NCBI GenBank assembly: GCA_020796225.1 | Contig: CM036753.1 | Coordinates: 87,326,203-87,390,202 of the forward strand | Source of the DNA: Arion vulgaris | Lineage: Eukaryota; Mollusca; Gastropoda; Stylommatophora; Arionidae | Direction: 5' to 3' | DNA: 64,000 nt | Shown: positions 22,754-35,300 of the stretch, in pieces | How the letters are laid out: every line of letters starts with the position of its first letter | Position numbering within the stretch: the first letter of the stretch is position 1 | The notes under the pieces: model-generated | What the model was told of the DNA's origin: nothing | The model's database searches: none | What the model saw: the letters and a program-made list of their open reading frames with translations, nothing else | Translations under genes and position numbers: made by a program

Positions 22754-22792
22754 GATCAAGATCAGGTAGCAACTTTTAATGTCATATGGTCT

Positions 22793-22935
22793 ATCTATTG
22801 TCTATCCCCCAGGTGGAGGATGGTATTGGTTATCTACTCTTGCCGTTAGCTTAGAAATATTAGCTTTAATTTACGTTTCATGGCCAGATGCATGGCTCTT
22901 GTTGTGTTATATCCGTATTTATTTAGCCATATGGT
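22793..22935 (-). repeat. dispersed repeat J
   Basis: Inverse of 7590-7770: CTCTTGCCGTTAGC, CTTGTTGTGTTATATCCGTA and a CCCAGGTGG end. Confidence 0.65.
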
Positions 22936-23816
22936 AACTTAGTCATTATCTGACTCATACCTTACTAGCAAAAGATCAAATACACATAAAGTATCAACGA
23001 CGATCGTATCGTAGAATACGACACAGTGAAGAGTTCTAAAACATATGACTAAATGCATAAAAGTGAAAAAAACCAGCCATGTTTTGCAATGTAAAGTAGT
23101 ATCCAGGCCCCAGCTCACTTGGTCTACAATGACCACCACACCCACAACTCACCACCGTCCTTCGACAGAAACATACTCTGAAATCACCACTTCGCTTTCA
23201 AAGTTCACGCACAATGCTCTCAGAATCTCGCCCTGTCCATCCACAAATTTACTTGGGTGCAGTGATCCCATAAATTGTCTGCCCTGTTATTTTCCAGTTA
23301 GGTCACTTTCATCAGCACAAACCTTTAAAAGCGAATTTGAGATCGCATGGAAAATGGCAGTCAAATCAAGCGGGATGCTGGAGTCATGTTTTATAGACGT
23401 CATAAGTTGAGGAAAAATTTCGCTTGAAGAATTGTCTCTGGTGGTTGTAAATTAGATACACAAGCTGGAAGTTATCAGTAATATTTTATCTGTGCTGATT
23501 TCATATGCACGAACAAATAAAATCGTGTTCAATTTTTAATAAATGATTAGAATACTTAAACGTAATGTTGTAATCTAGAGGTATTTGTCAATCTCGTATC
23601 GGACTTTTACAGTCACCGACAGAGACGCGAAATCCAGCCGATAAAATTACCCTGCTAGTATGAGTTTTTAAAAACCCTACTGGCTCTGATTGCGACTCAG
23701 TAAAGTTTTGTTATCAGATAAAGGCAGCAAGCGTGATGTTGACTACATTACCCATCGTGTGTCCATTGTCAAAGAAAAATAAGAGTCTAACACTGTATCC
23801 TCTACGAAAAATGGTT

Positions 23817-23817
<1 letters not shown>
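22936..23817. other. unrecognised region with a 121-codon open frame
   Basis: A + strand frame at 23045-23410 encodes 121 residues rich in Ser/Thr/Pro, and part of it is also open on the other strand. I find no domain, no signal peptide and no clear splice-site context. It may be chance. Nothing else is recognised to 23817. Confidence 0.3.

Positions 23818-23886
<69 letters not shown>
23818..23886. repeat. TA microsatellite
   Basis: About 33 TA dinucleotides without interruption. Confidence 0.98.
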
Positions 23887-23889
<3 letters not shown>

Positions 23890-24003
23890 ATTTATATATA
23901 TATGCTGTATGACACAGAGACTAAAGTAATGAAAACTAATAGCAGACAAAAGTAAATTTATTGAAATGTACAAATACTCAGACAAGATCATATTGCTTAT
24001 TAC

Positions 24004-24168
24004 CAGTGACGACTCGTGATAATTTTTGTTGGTGGGGCCAGACATTTTGTTCCGGATAAATCATGGATTTAGATTGCAATATTTTAATTTAATAAATAAT
24101 AAATACACGATATACATTATTTTTGGTGTGGTCCGGCCCCACTGACCCTTATAAACGAGCCGCCACTG
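24004..24168. mobile_element. hAT-like MITE with 8-bp target duplication
   Basis: The left end CAGTGACGACTCGT and the right end, read inversely, CAGTGGCGGCTCGT form imperfect terminal inverted repeats; GTGGGGCCAGAC and GTCCGGCCCCAC extend the pairing inside. The 165-bp element is flanked by CTTATTAC at 23996-24003 and 24169-24176. An 8-bp duplication and a CAGTGGCG-type end fit a non-autonomous hAT element. It has no coding capacity. Confidence 0.9.
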
Positions 24169-24405
24169 CTTATTACATATTACTTATTTTTACACCTAAC
24201 ACGTCTATGCACTCCGGGAATTCCAATATGTGCTCTGTTCCATTCAATCAGCTGTCTTGGTAACAGAAGCAATCAAATAAAGAAGTTTTGGAAATATTAA
24301 CAATACCCAGATAAATATTGAAAAACATAACACAATAAACAAAGCATATGGATTTGAAATAAATATATTACTGTATTGGTTACATCTTTTGTAATAAATG
24401 TTTGA

Positions 24406-24988
24406 ATTCAAACGGCCAAGAGAAAGATTATAATGAAGAGTGAATTTTAAGTGAGTTCAAACGGACAAGAGGAGACTATACGGAAGTGTGGATATTAAGT
24501 GAGTTCAGACGGACAAGAGGGAGACTATATACTTGTATGGATATTAAGTGAGTTCAAACGGACAAGAGGAAGACTATATACTTGTATGGATATTAAGTGA
24601 GTTCAAACGGACAAGAGGAAGACTATATACTTGTATGAATATTAAGTGAGTTCAAACGGACAAGAGGAAGACTATATACTTGTATGAATATTAAGTGAGT
24701 TCAAACGGACAAGAGGAAGGCTGTACGGATGTGTGGATATTAAGTGAGTTCAAACGGACAAGAGGGAGACTATATACTTGTATGAATATTAAGTGAGTTC
24801 AAACGGACAAGGGGAAGACTATACGGAAGTGTGGATATTAAGTGAGTTCAAATGGACAAGAGGGAGACTATATACTTGTATGGATATTAAGTGAGTTCAA
24901 ACGGACAAGAGGAAGACTATACGGAAGTGTGGATATTAAGTGAGTTCAAACGGACAAGAGGAAGACTATACGGAAGTGTGGATATTAA
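24406..24988. repeat. minisatellite, about 49-bp unit, 12 copies
   Basis: Units contain ATTAAGTGAGTTCAAACGGA and CAAGAGGAAGACTATA. Two sub-types alternate irregularly: one with TACTTGTATG, one with CGGAAGTGTGG. Confidence 0.96.
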
Positions 24989-25080
24989 GAGATAGACATA
25001 AAATAATTTGTTCAAGTGTGTGTTCGTGCATGACGATGAACATAACACCCATCTATTACAGTTAACTAATGTAGAGATGG

Positions 25081-25472
25081 CTATTGTTGCAATATTGCAG
25101 TCAAATGATGTTGTGGGAAGGGGGGTGGGCTATTGTTGTATTATTGCAGTCAAATGATATTGTGGGAGGCTGTTGTTGCAATATTGCAGTCAAATGATGT
25201 TGAAGGGAGGGGAGGGCTATTATTGCAATATTGCAGTCAAATGATGTTGAGGGGTCTATTGTTGCAATAATGCAGTCAAATGATGTTGAGGGGGTCTATT
25301 GTTGCAATATTGCAAACTGATATTGAGGGAGGATATTGTTGTAATATTACAGTCAATTGATGTTGAGGGGGGAAGGAGTTATTGTTGCAATATTGCTGTC
25401 AAATAATGTTGAAGGGGTCTATTGTTGATATATTACAGTGAAATGATGTAGAGATTGCTATTGTTGCAAAAT
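25081..25472. repeat. minisatellite, 37-55-bp unit, about 10 copies
   Basis: Units are built on CTATTGTTGCAATATTGCAG and TCAAATGATGTTGAGGGG with variable G-rich linkers that change unit length. Confidence 0.93.
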
Positions 25473-25832
25473 TCATATTCTTTTAAGGACACAATTTGCA
25501 GAAAATCAACTGAAAAGTTTACTCAGAATTAGAGATTACGACAGATCAGTGTTACACTTTGAGATTATTTGAACAAATTTTGGCTTGAAAGCTGCCTATT
25601 GAGATCTGTTAGAAGAGAATATTTACTTGCTGTAAAGTAGCATCAAATTTAAAGCAAATACTAGTTTAATTAAACCCATAGTTGAAAATCAATAAACGTT
25701 CGTCTGGGCAAACTCTACATGATTGCAACGATTAAATTAGTCAAACAAGTTGATTTCAAGTCATGGTAAACAGTTCATTATTCGATTATAGATTTACTTG
25801 TGTTAATAATATTTCGAATATTATTTCTTCAG
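25473..25832. other. region upstream of the claudin-like gene's first coding exon
   Basis: No repeat recognised. The last bases, TTATTTCTTCAG at 25821-25832, look like a splice acceptor, so this is more likely an intron end than a promoter; a noncoding 5' exon may lie upstream. Confidence 0.4.
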
Positions 25833-25976
25833 TTCGGCTACTGCATGTTCCAGCCAGATCTGAGACGACGTCAAGATGGAAGATGCACGAACAGATGTGG
25901 TCATGGAGAAATATACAGACGATGAGAACAGCGATGCATTCTCTGAATTCCAGGGCGCAATATTGTGGCCAAGAAG
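25833..25976 (+). CDS. claudin-like gene, first coding exon
   Basis: 43 bases of 5' UTR precede ATG at 25876, in the context GTCAAGATGG (A at -3, G at +4). An in-frame TGA at 25861 confirms that this is the first possible start. The exon encodes 33 residues plus two bases and ends AAG|gtgagg. The N-terminal peptide is acidic and hydrophilic (MEDARTDVVMEKY...), consistent with a cytosolic tail. The 5' limit is the acceptor-like TTTCTTCAG; transcription could instead start nearby. Confidence 0.8.
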
Positions 25977-27143
25977 GTGAGGTTTGGGTTGTATTGTTGG
26001 GCAGACCTGTCTGGTTACAGCTTGTGTTGTATTTACGGAGTGTGTTAGTGTCTTTCTGGACCTAATAATATACACAATCTGACTAAACACACGCATGCAT
26101 ACACACCAACACACACACACAACACACTCACACACACACATGCATACAGACATACACAAAAACACATACACCCACACAGCCTCCTGCACAAATACACACA
26201 TACATCTCTGTATATTTATGCACACACCCAGAGCAAATATAGACAAGCTTAAAAAAACTAGAACACGGAGTGGGCCATAAACAACATACAGAAAACTGAA
26301 ATATTTCGGTAGCATGAAACCTAACAGCTGTTTGGAAAGAGCAGTAATGGATAACATGGTTCTTGGAAAACGAAACAGGAACGGCAAGACGATGGTGATA
26401 GCGGAGCATTAAAGAAACATTATTAAACATAACGATTGGTGAGGCGGGAGAATCAAATAAAGATCAAACGTTTTTTCAGGCGTACAGTGATAAAAGCGAC
26501 GTTCTGCAAAGGACGCCCTATATATATAAATATATAATCCTATTTTTTAAATCATGTTTTGCTTCACAGCGTCAAGCTAAAAGGAGATGTCGATTACAGG
26601 CTTTTGTGTGCCATTCGTACAATGGTTCTTTCACTGCCTCTGTTATTTCTGTGGTTCATTTTGTACGTGTGTGTGTGGCGACCTTTGTCATCTATTCACT
26701 GTATCTGAATAACATTTCCCGTCGAATTGCACTGTCTGTTGGTAATCTGCTTATGTGGTCAAACCATTTAATTTGTTGTTTCTTGATGAAGTTCAGCATT
26801 GATTTTGTACCCACTTTTTCCTGATGTCTTCTTTATCAAATCGAACATTTCTTCAAACTCCCAGCACTATGTCTAGATACTTCATTTCTTCATCTCTGTC
26901 GCGTCTCGTTTTATTCTGTCGCTTGATGTCAACAGACAATTTTGGCACTGATAGCAAAATGTTGGAAGATAGATCGTATTGTACATTCCTCTATAAGTTT
27001 TCATGGTTGTCAGCTAATTTGCATTTCGAAATTGGTGCTAATTATCTCATGATATGGTTCGGTTTATTGCAACTGTTTTGAATTTCGTCAGTTATTCTTC
27101 AATATACTGGAAAAAGTCCCCAGATATATATAGGTTTTAACTA

Positions 27144-27199
<56 letters not shown>

Positions 27200-29314
27200 C
27201 ATATATATGTACCACGTTAAACGTTACAAGGTTTGGAGAGATCTGGAGTGGTAATGGAAGCATGGTTCTTGGAGCACTAGGCAGGAACGACCCAGACGAA
27301 GTGGCAGCAGGACATCAACGAAACATTAAACATGACGCTGGAGGAATAGGGAGAACAAACTAGAGACAGAGAGTTTTTCAGGCGGACTGAGATTTTTCTT
27401 CTTCTTCTTCGATCACCCATTGTCAGTTCAGACGTTAGTCATGACGCCTGGTATTGCCTTCTGACTGATTTTTACGTGAGCCTGCTTACCATTTGACTGG
27501 TGTCCTCGCCATAGCCTTCCCGACTTCAAGGTACTTGAACATTAGATCCCTAAGTGTGATCGTTACAGGAAACCTGTGGTCCGACCACTTACCATGCACT
27601 GGAATCCTTGTATGCACTCTCGGAGACGTTTCACGGCCAGTGACAATTAGTGAAGTGCGACTTTCTATCAGGATTTTACGGGCTGTTGAGAAAGAGACAG
27701 ACGTTCCAAAGTGAGGACATGCTGGCTAATTGAGATATATATATATATAAAAAAAAAAAACGTAACGCTATCATAAACTATGCATGTATACATCTAGTCA
27801 AATGAAGAAATCAAAAGGAAGCGACGGTTGTCTACAAAACTGTTCAGTATTAAAAGAACATTAAAATATAGCACTTCTTTGGTAATGAATAATAAGTTAG
27901 ACAGTATTATAAAGAATCACCTGAACACAACAGTTTTCTAAGTTACAATTAATGAAATGGAAAAGCTAAGCTATGAATTATGAAATAGTACTTGCGGTTC
28001 TCAAACATTATCATGTCACCCCCGTCTTGTAATAAATAAATTCTGTACATGGTCTCAATCAGCATCACTCCTTTTTAAAAGATACAGTTAGGAATAAGCT
28101 AAAATGTAAATGATATATATGTTTGAATAGGTTTTGAATGTCTTATGGGATCTTGTATTGGATTTATTGTTTAAAGAAAATGAACCAGCGCATATCCTCG
28201 AATGGGAACCACTTATTTAAGCTTTGAACAGCGAACTAAAAACATTCTCTAAACGGTGAATAATCTACTGGAAAAGCAGATTACAGTTTTGAAGCTTCTA
28301 ACAATTTTTGTTACACTTTGTATTATGTTAGAAAATCAGCTTGAGCTAGCACACATTTACAACAGTATTAGACTTAAGACTTTGCTAAAAGATGAGCATG
28401 ATAAAACATGCCTAATTCTTTGACAACAACGAATCAAATACCAGTTAATATACAAAAATTAAAATAAAGTCGATGTGTTTTACATCTGCTTTTATTTTGT
28501 TAAATGTAGAAACATGTTAGTAAAATGTAGAGATTAGGAGCAGAATAGCTCAAGTGAAAGCATCTTTTTATTAAAATGAAAAACACACTATGCTTGAATT
28601 GATTACCAATGATACTGCGAAAACTAGTACTCCAGTGCTATACTGAACAAATACTTATGTATGGCAGAGAATCATGGACAATGAACAAACAATCGATAAG
28701 ATCATTGGAAGCCACAGAGATGTGGTTTTACAGAACAATGCTGAAAAATCAATCGACAGCGAAGAAAACAAATGATGAAGTTTTAAATCAGGCCTGCACA
28801 CAAAAAAACCTTATCAAAAGAATAAGAATCAGACAATCATTCTTCTTTGGGCATATAATGCGAAGAGGAGGTTTAGAACATTTGGTGACAACAGGTAAAA
28901 TTCAGGGAAGTAGAGATCGTGAAAGACAGAGGGAGAAGATGTTAGATGGTCTGACATCTTGGTTGACAAAAGACCGACGTCAGAACTGATTACCTGCAAG
29001 AAGGAGAGAGAGTTGTGGAGAGACATGATCGTCTACGTCGGCAGGCATGACACTTGATTTGTTGAATAACAATGTCTTATCAGTAAACCAGCACGAAAAC
29101 GTCAAATAATTATAGATTTCATACTAAAGTTTCAGATCAGATTCACATCGAAGATTTTCCCAAAATCGATATCTAACATTATCTGACCGAAGCCTAAGTG
29201 ATACATTATCCTATATTGCTGTTTATAGATATATGAATGTTTACACCCAACTTATGTCGCTGGCATCTTCTTGCCTGTATAATGTAAAGCTTTCTTCCAG
29301 TATGGTATTTCAGA

Positions 29315-29388
<74 letters not shown>

Positions 29389-32300
29389 GGCCTTTGAGTC
29401 TTTACAGACGGTCAATTGGCAAGTGTTTTACTGTGACAACTTCTGAGTTTTCGCTTTTCTCTCTTGTCGTTCAGCTCTACTAGTCTCTTCTCCAAAGACT
29501 CAGCGCCCTTTCGTATTTTGGCTTTCCACACAACTCTGTCATCAGCTAGTCCTTCCCATGTGCTGGGACCTATAGAAAAGTTTTCCATTGAGGCTTTGCA
29601 GACATCTTTATATCTGAGCAGTGGTCTGCCCTGGTGCCTCTTCCCTCCGAAAGTTCACAGAACAACATTTGTTTTGGTATGCGATAAGTTTCCATTCTTC
29701 TCATGTCCCAACCATCTTAGTCGTCTACTGCTGAACATGCCCATGATGGAAGGCAGGTTTGCACGTTGCAGTACTTCAGAGTTGGTTATCTTGTCGTACC
29801 ACCTGATGTTCATAATCTTGCGGAGATATCGAAGGTGAAAGATGTTAAGTCTCCTCTCGTGTCTTGAGTAGGCTGTCCATGTTTCTGAGCCATATAGTAA
29901 AGAACTAATTACACAGGCTCGATATATTTGAATCTTCGTCTGCAAGGTCAGTTTTGTGTTGTCCCACGCTTGCTTTGATAGTTTGCCGAAAGTAGTAGCC
30001 GCACTCCCTAAACGAGCGTCGATTTCTTCATCAAGAGAAAGGCTGGCAGTGACCATGGACCCGAGATTGCAACATTTTTTAACTGGTGTTAGATGGTTGC
30101 CATTTAAAGTGATATTTGTTGTGTTACCTACCTGACAAGTACAACTGTTTTGGAGACACTTATAGTTAGAGAAAATAGGTCGCATACCTTTGACAAATTA
30201 TTGATTACGCATTGCAGTGTAGTCTCACTGTGCGCGACTAAGGCAGCATCGTCAGCGAAAAGGAGTTTCTTGAGAAGAATTTCCGTCGTTTTTGTCTTGG
30301 ATCTTAAGCGAGCCAAGTTAAACAGTGAACCATCAGATCTAGTGCGGATGAAAATATCACCATCAGCGTCCCCCAAGGCGTTGCTCAAAGGACTGCAAGA
30401 AAGATGCCAATGAGGTGAGAAACAAGAGACAAACCATGCTTGACTCCCTCTTAACCTCCCGAAAACTTTTAGTGTGCTTTCATAACTGTTTGCATGGCTT
30501 TCCATGCCCGAATGTTTGAGGATTGTATTTATTTGAGTGTAAGTTGTTTTTGCAGACACATCCAAAGGAACATTTGATAACGATTTGTTCACAATCAAAA
30601 TCCACATTTTCTCCATTGACCAATCTGCGGGAAAGCAATTTCCTTGTTGTAAAATCAGGTCGACATTTGTTGCCTGCTCTGGAATTCTCTTTAGGATTCG
30701 AATGTTTTACATATTCACAACACGTTCAAAGCACGATTGCCTAGACCAATCTCTGTTTCACTTTGTAAAAACTGTATTCTAGTTTAAAAAAAGAAATTTG
30801 ATGAATGACATGTAGTTCTGTGGATAAATAAATGTACTTTTATGCAGCTAACAGAATGTAACAAAAAATTAAAAACGGAAGTCAAAATGAGTTAACGTAT
30901 ATTTGATTAATTTGACAATGAAACAATCTAGCAGTTGCATGACCAAACGGAAATACAAATTGCTAAGCTCGATGTCCAACTGTTCAATCTTTTAAATTTA
31001 CATCTTTCTCATTGTACTTGTCTTCTCCTATACGATTTAGATTCCTAGCTTTCAGGAACAAACTTGATATCTTACACACGACGCTAAAGTATGTCAACTC
31101 ATGATCCAGGCTTGATACTGACACCAACGACACGGAAGAAGAAACGAAATTCGGAACTAAGACAGATATATATTGGGTCGATCTTATATTTGAAATGAAA
31201 TAGTCATCTTGCAGGAATGTATCAACCAGTAAACAGTCGTTGATTCTCGCACAAAACATCAGTAGTTTGCCTTCTTCTGAACGTGTCTATTTCCTTGTAA
31301 AATCACAGTACAATTGCTTCCACCTGCCCCGATTGACTAGGTCCCTGTTGTGATCACTCCTGGAGCTAAACGACAATTTTTCTTACATTTCGTAAAACCA
31401 TACTCATATTGGATATTCTACACTTGGTCTAGTTGATCAGTCTTTTATCATGATCATTACTCCAAATCTAAATGGAAGAAAGATTATCATTAACTCAGAG
31501 ATTAAGTTTTAAAACGTGTTAAGTCTTAACTTTCAGTTATTTAATCTTTAGTCTCTTACATTAAATCACATATCACCAGGAATGTACAACACGGACTAAA
31601 CGTATTTCTTCTCTTACATTAAATTACATATCACCAGGAATGTACAACACGGACTAAACGTATTTCTTCTCTTACATTAAATCACATATCACCAGGAATG
31701 TACAACACAGGGCTAAACGTATTTCTTCCTCTTACTTTCATAAATTGTTTTAGCTCTTGTTTTATGATTCGGTATCTACATAAGAAAGATTGTGTTGTAG
31801 ATATCTGCCGTCGAAGAAAAAAAAGTCGAATAAAGAAGAAAAACAAAATCTAGGCGGAATATGAAACGCGATATGAAAATAAATAAGAGGATACCACAAA
31901 ATAAGTTAGATGAATAGAGAATGTGAACATAGATTATTAAATGATAATTTAAAATCACGGAAGGAACTATAATTGACGAAACAATTACAATCACATAAAG
32001 ATGAAAAAAAGAACAACAGAGTGTAGGTTATAAAGCATAAAGACGAACGAGGAAGATAAAAGACAAAGAAAGAAAACAGAATATGGAAAGCCATTTAGAG
32101 ATCATTTGAGACGAGCAGGCTAAACGTGAAGCTGATCCTGCATCATTAAGAGCTTGCAATCAAGTTCGCTTGAAGACAGAATCAATGAAAGAGTTGATGC
32201 CCTCACTAGACTCCTTGAGCTGCAGACCGTCTCGTTGGCATTCCTCTCTGATTTGCTTCTGTCAAGTCTGGTTATGGGTGTCAGAGAAAGGCCTCTTGAG

Positions 32301-35300
32301 GCATGTAGATTCACATACTTGAGACTGTCAATACTGAAGCGTAACGTCACCCATCTCGTAACGTCTCATATTGATCAATGTTTGGTCTGTGGTCTGTTAT
32401 GACATCATTATAAATGTAATCATGTGCAAATATGAACATATGTCTTGAATACAAAATATTGAGCATTTATTTTGTCAGTTGTAAGTCCGACTGAGATCTA
32501 GTAAAAATAATTAAAAACTTGTTAAAGTAAATAGTTTAAAGATATTAATAAGACATCTAATGCTATAGTCGTGTGCAGTATTAGATACCAAACAGTATTT
32601 AAAGACACCATACAGAAAAATTAGATACTTTGGTCACATTAACGCGTCACGATGGCCTGGAAAGAACAATATTAGAGGGCAGGGTCCCAGGACGCAGAGG
32701 CAGACCAAGAAGAAGGTGGCTACAGATATTAAAGAAACCATAAATATCACCATCGACGAAGCGGGTGAACTGACTAGAGACAGAGTGAATTTCATATGCG
32801 CTGCAAAGAGAGCAACGTCCTATAAAGAATACGCAACTTGATTTAAAGATGAAGTGTCCAGTTCTTATTAACTAATCTTTCATTTATATAGCGGGTTTGG
32901 TTCCCAAATATCAGCTGGAGTGACTGAATCGTTGTCGTGAAACAACATCTGTTTCTTTCGGTTTGTGTGCTAAATACACTGATTGATTGATAGAACCAAC
33001 ATCATTGCAATTTGGTGATTGACCAAGTCTCATTCCATCTCTTCCTTATACAGGAAGATCTCAGCGATACTGCACGAACCCCATAGCTCTGGCGATAGTC
33101 ACCGATGTAATTATAAAAAAGGTTAAAATTTGTACTGGAATTTACTTTAATATTCTAGTGAATTTTACCCTTGAAACAGCCTTGTGGCCTGCTCTTTTCC
33201 ACTTTCAACTGAACTTGAACACGTAACCTACTTTTTATAGCCATCTTCTATAGGACTTGTAACTTGGGTTCACCTACATCGATATCGGGCATCTACGTAA
33301 AAAAAATCCAGATTTCTCCATGCAGAGATCGAACCTAATACATTTGGAGCTTGATATTAGTACCTTACCCCCCTGTCACAAAAACCCTCAATATTAACAT
33401 TACTGAAATATTATAATTACATCTTACTAACATTTGATATAAAGCAAGAAACAAACAGCAACGAAGATAGAATTAAACACTAATAGGAAATAACTAGTGA
33501 AGTTGTTGGTGATTTTTTAAAGGAACCCAAGTTTCCGAGATCACAATGTTGGATTTCACATTAAAAAAGAGTTTCATTGAATCTATGTTTACTATTATTT
33601 GAGTTGACAGTGAACTCAGGCGTATAACGTACCTTCCATCTTAGACCATTAATAATTGAACATTTCCGCCTCACAAACACTTCTCGGATGCAATTTATTT
33701 TATTTATTAACAATATTGTGTATGTCTGATCTATATATCCTTCATTATTTTCTCACTCCTGCCTAGATTTGCTAGGATTATTTTGTAACGATATTTTGCT
33801 TCATTATTTTGTACGGTCATAAATAAAAGCATTTTCCTCCCTCATTTTTACAACTTCTTTCTCTATCTCTCTATATTTAGAGGATCTGGAACAAGTGGTT
33901 AAGTCGTTAGAGGCTCTGTGAATAAGTGGTTAAGTCGTTTGCATTGGGTTTCGAAGGTCGTGAGTTCTAATTCGGACCCACCTTTCTGCTCACGAAAGCA
34001 TTTTTCAAGAGATCCTACTATTATTGCCGGAGTTACGCTTTCGTGCTTTTTAAAATGAACTCTCAGTAGATTGTTCGTCCTGTCCGCGCAGAGACTCTGA
34101 ACTATATGTTTAACCCAGAGCATTGAAGTCAGTCTTTTGCTTAGGGGTCTCTGTGGCTGAGTGGTCTTTGCCTTGTGAGTCGAAGGTCGTGGGTTCGAAT
34201 CCGAGCCGCGGCCTTCTGTTCACGAGTGCAATTTTTTTTCCAGAGACCTCAAGGATTGTTGTCGGAGATACGGAGTTTGTGCTTTGTGCAATACTCTCGG
34301 TAGGTGGCGTGCCATTTCTGCGGAGAGGACCGAGCCGTATGGGGTAAAACCCGGTGCAATGAAATCAATCCTTCGGCTTTAAAACCCTTTAAATTCTCCA
34401 TTTTCGAATCATGAAGTAAATATGTTCACATTACAACGAAACAAATCTCATTTGAAAATGTTGACTCCTCGATTAAACATTGATTTCTGTCCCCGACCCC
34501 GTTCTTTATTTACTTGTTTATTTAAGTATCTACTTCCTGGTGTGTGCCATGCTAACCGATGTTGGCGATGATGTCTCTCCATAAATTCTTACTTCTAACT
34601 ATGATTATAAATTGTGTGATCGACTTCCTTCTATACTTTTACTGACATAATGTTATTAATAATTGGGATATAATTAAACTGTCAAATCTCTGGATTGTAC
34701 TCTGTCTTCTGTTGCAGCAACTGTGCATGTTGTACGAATGTGTCTGTGTCTAGAATAGAACACGTAATCAAAAAGTACTCTAGTTTTACAAATTACAAAA
34801 ACAATGATAAAATACAGCAACGTTTCGACCATTTATCAGGCACACGAACAACAGGAGTGACGAATTTAAAATAACATATGGACGACTACATACAAACGTT
34901 TCAAATGAAAATCTGGGAATAAAAACGAATAACGAAATAAATGTAACACAAAAAAACACACATAAAAAACTAGATTTAGAAAGAAGAGAAATAATGAAAA
35001 ATCAAGTAACTTGAATACATACAACATATGCCCATATAGATTACAAGGCATGAGAAGAGAAAGTACTAAGAAGCATAGGAATGTAATACGTTGAGCCCAT
35101 GTGTTCGCAAGGTACCATACAACAAAATCAACCGATTCTCCAGAGCAAATCGACTGCGATCATCCGAGGAACATGATCGGATGGCTGTGACCTGGACATC
35201 GTGAGCTCCTAAATGACCAGTATCATTGAAATGGACGGCTACAGGGGTCACAGTGCATTGGCGTATGTCGCGCAAGTGTTGGACGAATCAGTCACTGAGC

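Noticed and set aside
25763..26065. 100-codon + frame over the first claudin-like exon
   Set aside because: Wrong frame. The frame starting at 25876 has a good start context, an upstream stop and the right phase to join exon 2.
25821..26387. 188-codon - frame with a Cys/Val-rich middle
   Set aside because: It is the antisense of the first claudin-like exon plus a CA microsatellite; the Cys/Val stretch comes from the CA tract.
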